A stretch of DNA of 64,000 nt from the IMG/VR virus record IMGVR_UViG_3300009071_001738, positions 1-64,000 of that record; one strand, given 5' to 3'. This stretch comes from a virus. Under the pieces are notes generated by a model, which saw only the letters and a program-made list of their open reading frames with translations, made no database searches and was not told where the DNA came from. How positions within the stretch are numbered: the first letter of the stretch is position 1; every line of letters starts with the position of its first letter. The position numbers were made by a program, and so were the translations under genes. Shown piece after piece: positions 27,060 to 35,827 of the stretch.

Positions 27060-27147
27060 GAGTTTAATTAACCGTGTGAAATTAGAGATTGCATATCGCA
27101 AAAAACTTAAAGAATTACGCAAACGGGATCCGTTTATCTATAAATGA
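27043..27147 (+). CDS. Short basic protein between two SGNH genes
   Basis: 34 residues, overlapping the previous gene by 17 nt and the next by ATGA. It has an amphipathic, Lys/Arg-rich sequence: MIKWFKSLINRVKLEIAYRK, then a KELRKRDPFIYK end. The DPFIY ending resembles tiny conserved proteins in T4-like marine phages. Coupled overlaps on both sides argue that it is translated. Confidence 0.6.
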   Translation: MIKWFKSLINRVKLEIAYRKKLKELRKRDPFIYK

Positions 27148-27800
27148 GTAAACGTAGATTATTAACCGTTGGTGATAGTTTTACATATGGAGATGAACTT
27201 CCTAATAGAGAAGTTGATGCCTACCCATATCTAATGAAAAACTTATTGGGCTTTGACGAAGTAGTTAATCTAGGACTTTGCGGTGCTAGTTCTGATTATG
27301 TTTTTAGAACAACAATTGAAACTTTAATCAACGAAACATTTGATTTAGTATTAATAAGTTGGCCGGAACAAAGTCGTTTTGAAGCACTTGATTTACCAAA
27401 TACAGAACCTTCGCAGTTCATGTCAATTCGTGCTCGAACACAAAAAGAACCAGACTGGATAACAGACTATTATAAGTATAGTTATGATATCGCTTGGGGA
27501 TTTCGAAAACAGTTTAATCAGATAATTGCATTGCAAGGATTTTTACTAAATCGTAATCAACGTTATCTAATGTATAATGTAGCTGGTTTACAAGGTTACT
27601 ATGACGAATACTATCAACTTCTTGAAGCTCAGTTTAGAGAAATTGATAAAAGATTCTTTGTTGGTTGGCCTAAAGACGGCATACTAGAATGGCAAGGAAA
27701 TTGTGTTAAAGGTCCTGGAGGTCATCCTTTAGAACTTGGACACAAAAGAATAGCAAAGGTTATTGATGAGTATATTAGGAATATCAGCTGGATTTCATGA
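27144..27800 (+). CDS. SGNH/GDSL-hydrolase-like protein
   Basis: 218 residues. The GDS motif is at residues 10-12 (LLTVGDSFTYGDEL), LGLCGASSDYVFR near 47 gives block II (Gly and Ser/Asn region), and GPGGHPLELGHKRIAK near 194 supplies the C-terminal catalytic His block. It overlaps the carbamoyltransferase start by 35 nt. Likely acts on an acyl group of the product made by the cassette. Confidence 0.68.
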   Translation: MSKRRLLTVGDSFTYGDELPNREVDAYPYLMKNLLGFDEVVNLGLCGASSDYVFRTTIETLINETFDLVLISWPEQSRFEALDLPNTEPSQFMSIRARTQKEPDWITDYYKYSYDIAWGFRKQFNQIIALQGFLLNRNQRYLMYNVAGLQGYYDEYYQLLEAQFREIDKRFFVGWPKDGILEWQGNCVKGPGGHPLELGHKRIAKVIDEYIRNISWIS

Positions 27801-29247
27801 TGCGGCAGTAAGCGTTGTAGACGAACAAGGAAATATTTCATTTGCAAGTCATAGCGAAAGATATAGTAGAAATAAAAATGATAAAGACTTATGTCGTGAG
27901 CTGTTGAGCGAAGTTGATTTTGACGATATTGATACTATTGCATACTACGAAGATCCAATTAAGAAACAAGTAAGACAGTGTTATGCAGGCCAAAAAATTG
28001 ATTGGTCAAACATTACAGTAAGGCATGTATTAAAGAATCAAGGCGTTCCTTTTCAGTGTAACACTAAAATTCATAAGTATGATCATCACTTATCACATGC
28101 GGCCGCAGGGTTTCAAACATCACCATATGATGTTGCTACAGTAGTTGTAATAGATGCCATTGGCGAATTTACAACCGCTAGTATATGGCGAGCAATGTAT
28201 GATAACCAAGGCATTGCACGATACCGTCAAATATGGAAGCAAGGTTATCCTCATAGTTTGGGATTATTCTATAGTGCAATGACAAAACATGTTGGTTTAA
28301 AGCCAATGGACGAAGAGTATATTTTTATGGGCATGGCCGCTTGGGGTGAGAATAAACATTTTGATACAATATACAACGACTTTATTCTAAACTCACGAGA
28401 CTTTACATTTAGACAAAATTGTCATGCTGGTATTGACGAAGATTATTTGCCAGGAGCATTGGATATTGATCTTGCGGCTAGTGTACAAGCTATAACTGAA
28501 CACTTGGTAACTCGTTTATGCAATAGAGCAAGGCATAGTTTTTACAGCAACAACTTGGTATTAATGGGTGGTGTTGCTCTCAATTGTGTCGCTAATAGTA
28601 AAATTGATAGTTTTGATAATATTTGGATTATGCCTAACCCAGGTGATGCAGGTAGCAGTTTAGGTGCGGCGGCATTGAGTTATAAAAAGAAACTTAACTG
28701 GCAAGGTCCGTTTTTGGGCTGTGATATCCCGGGTGAATATCCAGTGGACCAATTACTTGATCTATTATTAGAAAAACAAATTGTAGGTGTAGCAAGTGGT
28801 CGTGCAGAGTTTGGACCACGAGCATTAGGCAATAGAAGTTTACTAGCAGATCCAAGAGGAGATGATATTAAAGATAGAGTAAACGAAATTAAACGTAGAC
28901 AAAAGTTTAGGCCGTTTGCTCCAATGATATTAGAAGAACAAGCACAAGCATATTTTGATTTGCCCAAGGCTTGGGTTCATAGTCCGTATATGCAAAGTGT
29001 TGGAATATGTAAATCTCCAAAAAAGTTTCCTGCTATATGTCATGTTGACAATTCAAGCAGAGTACAAACTGTAGGTAAAGAGCCAGAGTTTAAACATATT
29101 AGAGAGATGTTAGAAAAATGGTTTATACTAACTGGATGCCCAATGTTACTAAACACCAGTTTAAATATCAGAGGTGAACCAATAGTAAACACTAGAGCTG
29201 ATGCTGATCGTTTTGAAGATCAATACGGCATAGATGTTTGCAGTTAA
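27766..29247 (+). CDS. O-carbamoyltransferase (NodU/CmcH/TobZ family)
   Basis: 493 residues from the ATG at 27766. The family signatures are complete: LGISAGFHDAAVSVVDEQG at the N-terminus, YDHHLSHAAAGF near residues 105-116 (catalytic His region), MGGVALNCVANSKI near 267, and a C-terminal YrdC-like half with FGPRALGNRSLLADPRGDD near 349 and FRPFAPMILEE near 383. These enzymes make carbamoyl adenylate from carbamoyl phosphate and ATP and transfer it to a hydroxyl of a sugar, antibiotic or nucleoside. Relatives occur in phages. Here the acceptor is probably a cassette product; DNA carbamoylation is an alternative but no dCMP hydroxymethylase is visible. Confidence 0.9.
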   Translation: MSILGISAGFHDAAVSVVDEQGNISFASHSERYSRNKNDKDLCRELLSEVDFDDIDTIAYYEDPIKKQVRQCYAGQKIDWSNITVRHVLKNQGVPFQCNTKIHKYDHHLSHAAAGFQTSPYDVATVVVIDAIGEFTTASIWRAMYDNQGIARYRQIWKQGYPHSLGLFYSAMTKHVGLKPMDEEYIFMGMAAWGENKHFDTIYNDFILNSRDFTFRQNCHAGIDEDYLPGALDIDLAASVQAITEHLVTRLCNRARHSFYSNNLVLMGGVALNCVANSKIDSFDNIWIMPNPGDAGSSLGAAALSYKKKLNWQGPFLGCDIPGEYPVDQLLDLLLEKQIVGVASGRAEFGPRALGNRSLLADPRGDDIKDRVNEIKRRQKFRPFAPMILEEQAQAYFDLPKAWVHSPYMQSVGICKSPKKFPAICHVDNSSRVQTVGKEPEFKHIREMLEKWFILTGCPMLLNTSLNIRGEPIVNTRADADRFEDQYGIDVCS

Positions 29248-29259
29248 GAGGACAATAAA

Positions 29260-29679
29260 ATGAGTATTGAAGATTGGAGTAGACCCACTGCTCAATTCTT
29301 AGGAAGATTTCAACCTTGGGATCCAGGACATCGTGCTATACTTGATTCTATGATCTATAAAGGTAGACTCGAAACTCCAGCAATGTATAGAACGAGCAAA
29401 GCTCAACAAGTTGTTATAATGGTGCGAGCACCACACAAGAAAGATCCTTACACATTTGAACAAATTAAAAAAACAATCGAAGATGATCTCAAAGTTGATT
29501 ATCCTAAAATGATTGAAATAATTCAAGTTCCAAATATTACTAATGTTTTCTACGGACGTACAATTGGTTATGATGTTGAACGTATACATATTGATAAAGA
29601 TCTTGAACCACTTGAAACTAAAACAACGATTGCTGAAAAGCAACATTTTAACAGAGACTTTTGGGCAGGAAGGCAATAA
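29260..29679 (+). CDS. Nucleotidyltransferase-like protein (HxGH family variant)
   Basis: 139 residues with a good SD (AGAGGA) 8 nt before the ATG. The N-terminal FLGRFQPWDPGHRAILD at residues 13-29 is the cytidylyltransferase/NadM-type signature, but the first His of HxGH is Asp here (DPGH). Later blocks VVIMVRAPHKKDP near 50 and VPNITNVFYGRTIGYDVERI near 88 fit this family. Such enzymes form NMP-activated sugars, alditols or cofactors. The protein is short and ends before a clear ISxTxIR block, so activity is uncertain. Confidence 0.65.
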   Translation: MSIEDWSRPTAQFLGRFQPWDPGHRAILDSMIYKGRLETPAMYRTSKAQQVVIMVRAPHKKDPYTFEQIKKTIEDDLKVDYPKMIEIIQVPNITNVFYGRTIGYDVERIHIDKDLEPLETKTTIAEKQHFNRDFWAGRQ

Positions 29680-30176
29680 TGGAATTAATACTAGCACCAG
29701 ATCCTTGGTTAGCGAAAGCAGTAACCGCAGTGGATATTGATAACCCAGGATTTGATCCTGGGCAAATGAAAAACGAAATGGTAGACTTGATGGTACAACA
29801 TGAAGGCATGGGTTTAAGTGCTAATCAAGTTGGAATTGATCACCGTTTGTTTGTTATTGGCGACAGCAAAGAAAATAGTACATTGTGTATCAATCCAACA
29901 ATACGTATTGACGAAACAACTGATGATGAGGTTGTAGTAGACTATGAAGGTTGTTTAAGTTTTCCAATGGTGTTTGTTAAGATTGCCAGACCTAAAACTG
30001 TTATTGCTGAGTTTTATAATGAAAAACTTGAGTTGCAAACAGAAACATTAACTGGTTATACTGCCAGGTGCTACTTGCATGAGTTTGATCATTTAATGGG
30101 TATTACATTCAAAGATCGATGTAGTAAACTAAAATGGGATATGGCTACAAAGAAAGCAAAGAAGTTACTTAAATAG
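29679..30176 (+). CDS. def: Peptide deformylase
   Basis: 165 residues from the ATG at 29679 in a TAATG overlap. All three PDF motifs are present: GMGLSANQVG (residues 43-52), EGCLS with Cys92, and HEFDH with His134, Glu135 and His138, which bind the metal and catalyse removal of the N-formyl group from nascent proteins. Marine phages often carry PDF. In cyanophages it is linked to photosystem protein turnover, but no photosystem gene is seen here. It closes the cassette and overlaps the opposing gene's 3' end by 12 nt. Confidence 0.93.
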   Translation: MELILAPDPWLAKAVTAVDIDNPGFDPGQMKNEMVDLMVQHEGMGLSANQVGIDHRLFVIGDSKENSTLCINPTIRIDETTDDEVVVDYEGCLSFPMVFVKIARPKTVIAEFYNEKLELQTETLTGYTARCYLHEFDHLMGITFKDRCSKLKWDMATKKAKKLLK

Positions 30177-31247
30177 ATTGTGTTTTAATTCGTCCCACAT
30201 AGAATTAAGAAAACATTGACTTTCAAACTTTTGTCTATTAGACTTTAGTGCAGGAGCCATATCTTTAAGCATAGATTCTAATTCACTATGTGGCATTGCA
30301 CAGATATCTTTAATAACTTTATTAACAGCCAACAAACGATCAACAGGGTCAACTATATTATCGTAACTTTCGTCCCACCAGTCATTGAACGTTTTAAATC
30401 CGTGACTTCTAAAGTATAACAAGTTACCCGGAGGACCAAGTAATACAAATGGCATTTCGCTGATTATAGGTTTGAATATCTTTTCTGTTAAGTGACATTT
30501 GTTAGTCCAAAATTCAGTCTCTGTAACAACAAACAAGAAACTTTCCATGCATTGTTTAACTGCACTAAGTACCATACTTCCGTTTGGTATATGACTCAAT
30601 GATTCTGTATCAATACGTAACTCTTCTAAATCTTTTAGTTCGTTTTTAGCCCAGGTAAAATCATACTTGTAAGTATCTTCTGCCCAATCAAGTTGTTTAA
30701 TGTTGTTTCCGTGTTCTGGACAATCAACACTATAACTGATATTTCCGTGTTGTAATAGATTGTTGCGTTTTAAATCAGCAACGTGCAAACTACGATAACT
30801 TCTAGCATTACCTGTAATTCGGTTAAATGTAATAAATTTCTTCTTGACTTTTCGATCAACTGGTGCTATAATATCTGGACAGTATTGATAACCGCGGAAC
30901 CAATCATGTGCGGCAAATACATGATAAAAGTAATAGCAATCTTCAAAGCCGTACTTGTCGTTGAAATAGTTTTTTGACTCACTGTGGTATTCAGTGTTAA
31001 GTAATATTATACGTCTATTAGGCCATGAGTCTCTAACGTAATCAAATAACGGATCATTGTAACCTGGAATAAGAGGTTCTTGATCATAGCAAAACAATAC
31101 AGGGCCATCGTCGCCACTGTTTAACCATTCGAGGCTTTCAACAGTGCTAGAACCAAAAGGAAACGGATATACTAACACAACACCTTCGGGCCAATGTTGG
31201 TTTGCTAACGCGAAGATGTTTTCATAATGAGAGTGAATATTATACAT
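30165..31247 (-). CDS. Putative glycosyltransferase (GT-B-like)
   Basis: 360 residues. The C-terminal block WTNKCHLTEKIFKPI, PFVLLGPPGNLLYFRSHGFK and WWDESYD (residues about 245-295) matches the SEKxxKPxxxxxPF-G-L-GFKTF signature of phage and bacterial glycosyltransferases of the fucosyltransferase/exostosin type. The gene at 46352 has the same block, so the two are related. It is transcribed away from the 883-residue protein; the two start codons share bases 31246-31247. Sugar specificity is unknown. Confidence 0.65.
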   Translation of the reverse strand: MYNIHSHYENIFALANQHWPEGVVLVYPFPFGSSTVESLEWLNSGDDGPVLFCYDQEPLIPGYNDPLFDYVRDSWPNRRIILLNTEYHSESKNYFNDKYGFEDCYYFYHVFAAHDWFRGYQYCPDIIAPVDRKVKKKFITFNRITGNARSYRSLHVADLKRNNLLQHGNISYSVDCPEHGNNIKQLDWAEDTYKYDFTWAKNELKDLEELRIDTESLSHIPNGSMVLSAVKQCMESFLFVVTETEFWTNKCHLTEKIFKPIISEMPFVLLGPPGNLLYFRSHGFKTFNDWWDESYDNIVDPVDRLLAVNKVIKDICAMPHSELESMLKDMAPALKSNRQKFESQCFLNSMWDELKHNLFK

Positions 31248-33897
31248 GTTTGATGTTTTTTACTTTGGCCCTAAGCCTGGTTTATTTGAGTTTGAGAAGC
31301 CTGCTTCAAGTTTAACTGAAGCTATCAAACTAAGTCGTACTAGGTATTGTTTCTATTTATATGGCGGTAATGACTACTCAAACTTTAACTTTCATGTGGT
31401 TCCAGAGCCTTGGATGGAAAAGTATGTACATTGTTGGGCCAGCCAATGGCAACGTGATGGCGAAGTATATCTTGTGAGTAAACGTATACAAGAAATGCAA
31501 TACCATTTCTGCACAGATCAAACTGTAACACGTTTGTCAGACAAATCAAAATTTATTAATACTGAATATACAGAAAATTTTGATTATAGTTGGCATCCTG
31601 ATCCACATGAACCTGACTACAGTTATTACTTTCCTACACAACACCAAAGTGCAGGAGGTCCTGTGTATTCTGGCACTGCTGGAGTTAAGTTAGTTGATGC
31701 ACAAATAGCAACAGCATTTCCAGTATTAGATAATTGGCATATTCCCAATGACATGTCAATTGATACCAGTTGGCATCCTAACATATTAGATCCAGAATAC
31801 ACATACCATTTTCCTACTAAGTGGCAAAGTGCAGGTGGCATTACATACGGAATGGGTGAACAAATTAAAATTGCAGACTTTATAAGTACGCAAGACGAAA
31901 GCAAAGAATGTTGGACAATACCCGACGATGTTGATGAATCAACAGTTGACTTTACATGGAAACCCAATGTACTTGATCCTCCGTACATATACCATTTTCC
32001 AATTGGTGATATACAATCAAGCGGATTGATGTACACTGTTGAAGGTGCTACAGAAGTTAAATTGATGGATTATTTTCCAGGACACGACATTGGCACCTTC
32101 AAAGAAATAGATGTATTTTACGTAGATAAAAACAATAGTTTAGCTAAGGCAAGGTACGAAAAACTACTAGAAAAGTACCCAGGAATGCAAAAGATTCGCT
32201 ACGCCAACTCAATGTTGGAAACAGTACGCAGATGTGTTAGTCGTAGTAGTACCAATAGATTTTGGATTATTAGTAGCGAAAATGTATATGATGAATTTGA
32301 TTTTGATTGGCGTCCTGAGAGTTGGCAAAGTTATATGACTCATGTGTTTGGTAGCCAATGGCAAAAATGGAGTGATACTTTTTTAATTAACAAGTTTGAA
32401 TTTCAACGATCAAGTCAATGGGCCAACTCCATAACGGAGTTTCCAAATTTAAATTTTGTTAAAGAACAATCTGTTACTGTACCTGATGATCTACATGCTA
32501 TTGTATATGTTGATTGGGGTAATGAACAAAGTCAAGTTCAACTTGACAAACTGCAAAGTCAACACAATAATATAACTGTTACACGTTTTGTTGACAACTA
32601 TCTGGATACATTCAAAAGAATTATTAACAACCACGAAGGACATGAATACATTTGGATCATCAACAGTATTTGTGACTATGCTCGTTTTGATTTTAGTTGG
32701 CAACCTGAGCCTTGGCAAAACGAAATGATACACGTATTTCCTAGTAACGGACAAAAACGAGGAGATACTTTTTATATACACGTTGAGAGTTTTAAAACTC
32801 AGATGTATGATTTAGAAATACTGGATTGGTTCAACGTTATTAATTATACATTAGAACAAGAACTAAAAAGATGGCCAATGCCTGTTGTTGAATACACCAC
32901 TGATAACATGGTTGATACAATTAACAATTATGTTTGGTCCAATTTTCCATATGCCGTTTTTCAGAAACAAGATAATCTATTACCTAACATGGGGGCATCA
33001 ATACGTTACACTTCCGAAGTATATGGTGCTATATGTTTGTGGAGGCAAAAAGACCGTGAGGTTGTAAGTTTAACCAGCGACAATAGCTTGGCTGTTATAC
33101 CTCGTGATATTAGTAAACGTCAAATTGAACAGGTATATGACTTTCCTTATATTAATAAAAAGTCTCCGGGACGTTCTGATTTTATACCACGACCATTGGA
33201 TATATGTTTTATCAGTAACGGCGAGACTGAAGCAAATCGTTGGTACACACATCTAATAGATGTAGCAATTACAAAAGATCCAGCAGGAGCATTAGAACAT
33301 AAGAATACAATACATCACATTGAAGGTATTGATGGTCGTGTAAAAGCATACCAAGCCGCGGCCCATGCATCAAACACTGAATGGTTCTTTGCAGTGTTTG
33401 CTAAAATTGAAGTAGAACGAGACTTTGATTTTACTTGGCAACCAGACTATTTCCAACAAGCAAAGCACTATATTTTTAATGCACGTAATCCAGTAAACGG
33501 ATTAGAATACGGACACATGGGGGTTATAGCTTATAATAAGCGTCTTACACTAGCCACAAACCAACCAGGACTGGACTTTACACTGAGTGCTCCACATGAA
33601 GTTGTACCAGTTCTTAGCGGCACTGCTCATTACAATACAGACCCGTGGATGACTTGGCGTACAGCATTTCGTGAAGTATTGAAACTGAAACAGTTTGATG
33701 ACATAAACCCTAGTATTGAAAATGAAGCTAGACTTACTTCTTGGCTAACAAAAGGTCGAGATAGTTTGAATGGTGTTTATAGTATACAAGGTGCAAGTGA
33801 TGCACTTAGATATTATGAAGAAGTAGATGGTGATCCTATAGAGCTACAAAAGAGTTTTGATTGGGCGTGGCTCAAAGAAAAGTTTGAGTCAAGTTAG
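31246..33897 (+). CDS. 883-residue protein of tandem degenerate glycosyltransferase-like repeats
   Basis: 883 residues with at least seven copies of an FDxxWxP unit followed by an aromatic stretch (starts near 31378, 31579, 31759, 31945, 32296, 32686 and 33421; for example FDFSWQPEPWQNEMIHVFPS). Three of the later copies are preceded by a domain of about 90 residues shaped like a GT-A nucleotide-binding fold (IDVFYVDKNNSLAKARYEKL; HAIVYVDWGNEQSQVQLDKL; LDICFISNGETEANRWYTHL) that lacks an obvious DxD. The C-terminus (MTWRTAFREVLKLKQF) resembles tails of marine-phage glycosyltransferases. Probably a multi-domain glycan-binding or glycosyltransferase-derived protein. No signal peptide. Confidence 0.6.
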   Translation: MFDVFYFGPKPGLFEFEKPASSLTEAIKLSRTRYCFYLYGGNDYSNFNFHVVPEPWMEKYVHCWASQWQRDGEVYLVSKRIQEMQYHFCTDQTVTRLSDKSKFINTEYTENFDYSWHPDPHEPDYSYYFPTQHQSAGGPVYSGTAGVKLVDAQIATAFPVLDNWHIPNDMSIDTSWHPNILDPEYTYHFPTKWQSAGGITYGMGEQIKIADFISTQDESKECWTIPDDVDESTVDFTWKPNVLDPPYIYHFPIGDIQSSGLMYTVEGATEVKLMDYFPGHDIGTFKEIDVFYVDKNNSLAKARYEKLLEKYPGMQKIRYANSMLETVRRCVSRSSTNRFWIISSENVYDEFDFDWRPESWQSYMTHVFGSQWQKWSDTFLINKFEFQRSSQWANSITEFPNLNFVKEQSVTVPDDLHAIVYVDWGNEQSQVQLDKLQSQHNNITVTRFVDNYLDTFKRIINNHEGHEYIWIINSICDYARFDFSWQPEPWQNEMIHVFPSNGQKRGDTFYIHVESFKTQMYDLEILDWFNVINYTLEQELKRWPMPVVEYTTDNMVDTINNYVWSNFPYAVFQKQDNLLPNMGASIRYTSEVYGAICLWRQKDREVVSLTSDNSLAVIPRDISKRQIEQVYDFPYINKKSPGRSDFIPRPLDICFISNGETEANRWYTHLIDVAITKDPAGALEHKNTIHHIEGIDGRVKAYQAAAHASNTEWFFAVFAKIEVERDFDFTWQPDYFQQAKHYIFNARNPVNGLEYGHMGVIAYNKRLTLATNQPGLDFTLSAPHEVVPVLSGTAHYNTDPWMTWRTAFREVLKLKQFDDINPSIENEARLTSWLTKGRDSLNGVYSIQGASDALRYYEEVDGDPIELQKSFDWAWLKEKFESS

Positions 33898-34680
33898 TTT
33901 TGCTTCTACTAGGTTTGCCATAAGTTGAGATAGTCCGTTGTGTGATACAGGACCAGGATGCATCATGTCTCTTGCAAGATCTCCCTTGGGGTGTTGCCGG
34001 TGCAGGAGTTGATTACTGTTTAAGTGTATAATTGGAATATTTAAACTTTCTAGTAGAAAGTAAATTGCCATAATATTTCTTTCATCAAACAGTGTGCTAT
34101 TCTCATCATTAAGCCACCAATGTTTACCTATTAATGTAGCACTATCTGACGCAGTGTTCACTTGTTGAACATCATGATGATTTGTACGTATTTCAAGTCT
34201 TCCAATTGGTGGCACAAGCATTGCAACAAATTTAGGTTTTACTATCTTTGATAATATCATTGACTTAACAATATTATATATACTGTCTGTACCAATTCCG
34301 CCAACTCCTAAATTGGTTACAGTCATATTTAATTTTTGACCAAGTTGGTAGCACCATATCTTATCCTCGGGTAACCCAATGCCCATAGTGTTACTACATC
34401 CTAGTGCTACTATATCTGGCTCAGTATAGAACTCTCCACGAAACCCGTGTGCATTGATATGATATGTAATATTTCCTGGTTGTGTCCATTCCTTGTCTGC
34501 AAAAAACTCAGGAAACTTTTTAATATTTGTTAGGTATAGCTTTTCGGTATCCGTTGGAAGCCAGTCAAGGGTTTGGCCTCTAAAGTCACGGATATCTCCG
34601 TTCAAGCCTTTTTCAAATGCTGAAGCATGTACTTTGTTACTGTAAAGAAACTTATCAAGTTTTCTAGTACTTGGATGCAT
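33889..34680 (-). CDS. SGNH-hydrolase-like protein
   Basis: 263 residues from the ATG at 34680, chosen because the upstream in-frame ATG at 34719 lies deep in the DegT gene. Block I is VALGCSNTMGIGLPEDKIW (Cys replaces the Asp of GDS; Ser retained), block II-like TNLGVGGIGTDSIYN, and the C-terminal ARDMMHPGPVSHNGLSQLM provides an H-x-G-P-x-S-H block. It sits downstream of aminotransferase and epimerase genes and may de- or re-acylate the sugar they make. Its 3' end overlaps the opposing 883-residue gene by 9 nt. Confidence 0.62.
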   Translation of the reverse strand: MHPSTRKLDKFLYSNKVHASAFEKGLNGDIRDFRGQTLDWLPTDTEKLYLTNIKKFPEFFADKEWTQPGNITYHINAHGFRGEFYTEPDIVALGCSNTMGIGLPEDKIWCYQLGQKLNMTVTNLGVGGIGTDSIYNIVKSMILSKIVKPKFVAMLVPPIGRLEIRTNHHDVQQVNTASDSATLIGKHWWLNDENSTLFDERNIMAIYFLLESLNIPIIHLNSNQLLHRQHPKGDLARDMMHPGPVSHNGLSQLMANLVEAKLT

Positions 34681-35827
34681 TATCTTTAACTTGTTCTGCA
34701 ATAAATTCAACTTCAGCATCAGTTAGTTCAGGATATATAGGTAAACTCAATTGGTTATTTGCTATAGTTACAGCCATGTTGGTTTGTGTGGCTTGGTGTT
34801 CTATTCCGGCTCTAAGGTCGGCATCGTAAATACTATAAGCACATTCAATAAAGGATTGATAGTTGCCAAGAGCTTTATCGTAGTGTACTTTTGTTGCAAT
34901 TCCTAACTCTTGTAGGTTATACTTTAATCTATTTCTACTGGTTACATTTGGATTAACAAATATTGGATATTTGTGATAACTTGATTCAACATCATCATGT
35001 ACAACAAGTGTTCTAATATGATTGTTAAATTCATCATTCCAGTAAGTTGCAATCTTCTTTCGGCGTGCTTGCCATTTATCAAAGTGGCCCAACTTCACTA
35101 ACATACAAGCACAATCCAGTTCGCTCATACGACTGTTGGTTCCACTGTGAGAATAGTTATTTTCTTTGCCATTGGTAGCAAGGTCTCTAACACTTGATGC
35201 AATAGCCATGTCATCAGTTAATACCATTCCGCCACTGCCATAACTGTTAAAGTTTTTCATTGGATCAAAACTTAATATACTAATGTCTCCAAAGCTACCA
35301 CTTGGTTTACCTTGAAACGTGGATCCAAAACTCTGAGCGGCATCTTCAATAACAGGTAACTTTGTAATTTGTCCAAAAAATTCTGTAATTAATTTAATTT
35401 TACTATAATCAACCATGTTACCATATAGGTTAACATATACCAAAGCATCATAGGTTTTTTCAATATCTTCATCGGTTGTCAGATCTATTAGACCATCTTT
35501 GTCAACATCAATTAAATGTGGGATATAACCAGTTTCAATTATACTGTTAAGAGTTGCAACAAAACTTAAACCTGGTATTGCTATCTTGCTACGAAAGGGT
35601 AGCTTGAGAGATCTAATAGCGAATATCAACGCCTGTGTTCCGCTGTTAACAGCAATAGCATATTTGCGATTGCATCGTTCAGCAATTACACTTTCAAAAG
35701 TCTCTGTGTAGTATCCGTTTAGGTGTTGTCCTGTAGACCAAACTTTATCAGCAGTATCAAGAAGCTCACTTCGCAAACTTTGATATTGCCGCTTTGTTCC
35801 AGTAAACGGAATTTGAAAGCCACTCAT
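34664..35827 (-). CDS. DegT/DnrJ/EryC1/StrS-family sugar aminotransferase
   Basis: 387 residues from the ATG at 35827, where the usual IPFxGxKRQYQ start of the family begins; a longer ORF start exists but has no family support. PLP site: SFDPMKNFNSYGSGGMV with Lys191, and VIEDAAQSFGS (residues 159-169) holding the Asp that contacts PLP. Full family length. Such enzymes aminate keto-sugar nucleotides for O-antigen or capsule amino sugars. It overlaps the epimerase gene by about 60 nt. Confidence 0.88.
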   Translation of the reverse strand: MSGFQIPFTGTKRQYQSLRSELLDTADKVWSTGQHLNGYYTETFESVIAERCNRKYAIAVNSGTQALIFAIRSLKLPFRSKIAIPGLSFVATLNSIIETGYIPHLIDVDKDGLIDLTTDEDIEKTYDALVYVNLYGNMVDYSKIKLITEFFGQITKLPVIEDAAQSFGSTFQGKPSGSFGDISILSFDPMKNFNSYGSGGMVLTDDMAIASSVRDLATNGKENNYSHSGTNSRMSELDCACMLVKLGHFDKWQARRKKIATYWNDEFNNHIRTLVVHDDVESSYHKYPIFVNPNVTSRNRLKYNLQELGIATKVHYDKALGNYQSFIECAYSIYDADLRAGIEHQATQTNMAVTIANNQLSLPIYPELTDAEVEFIAEQVKDNASKY

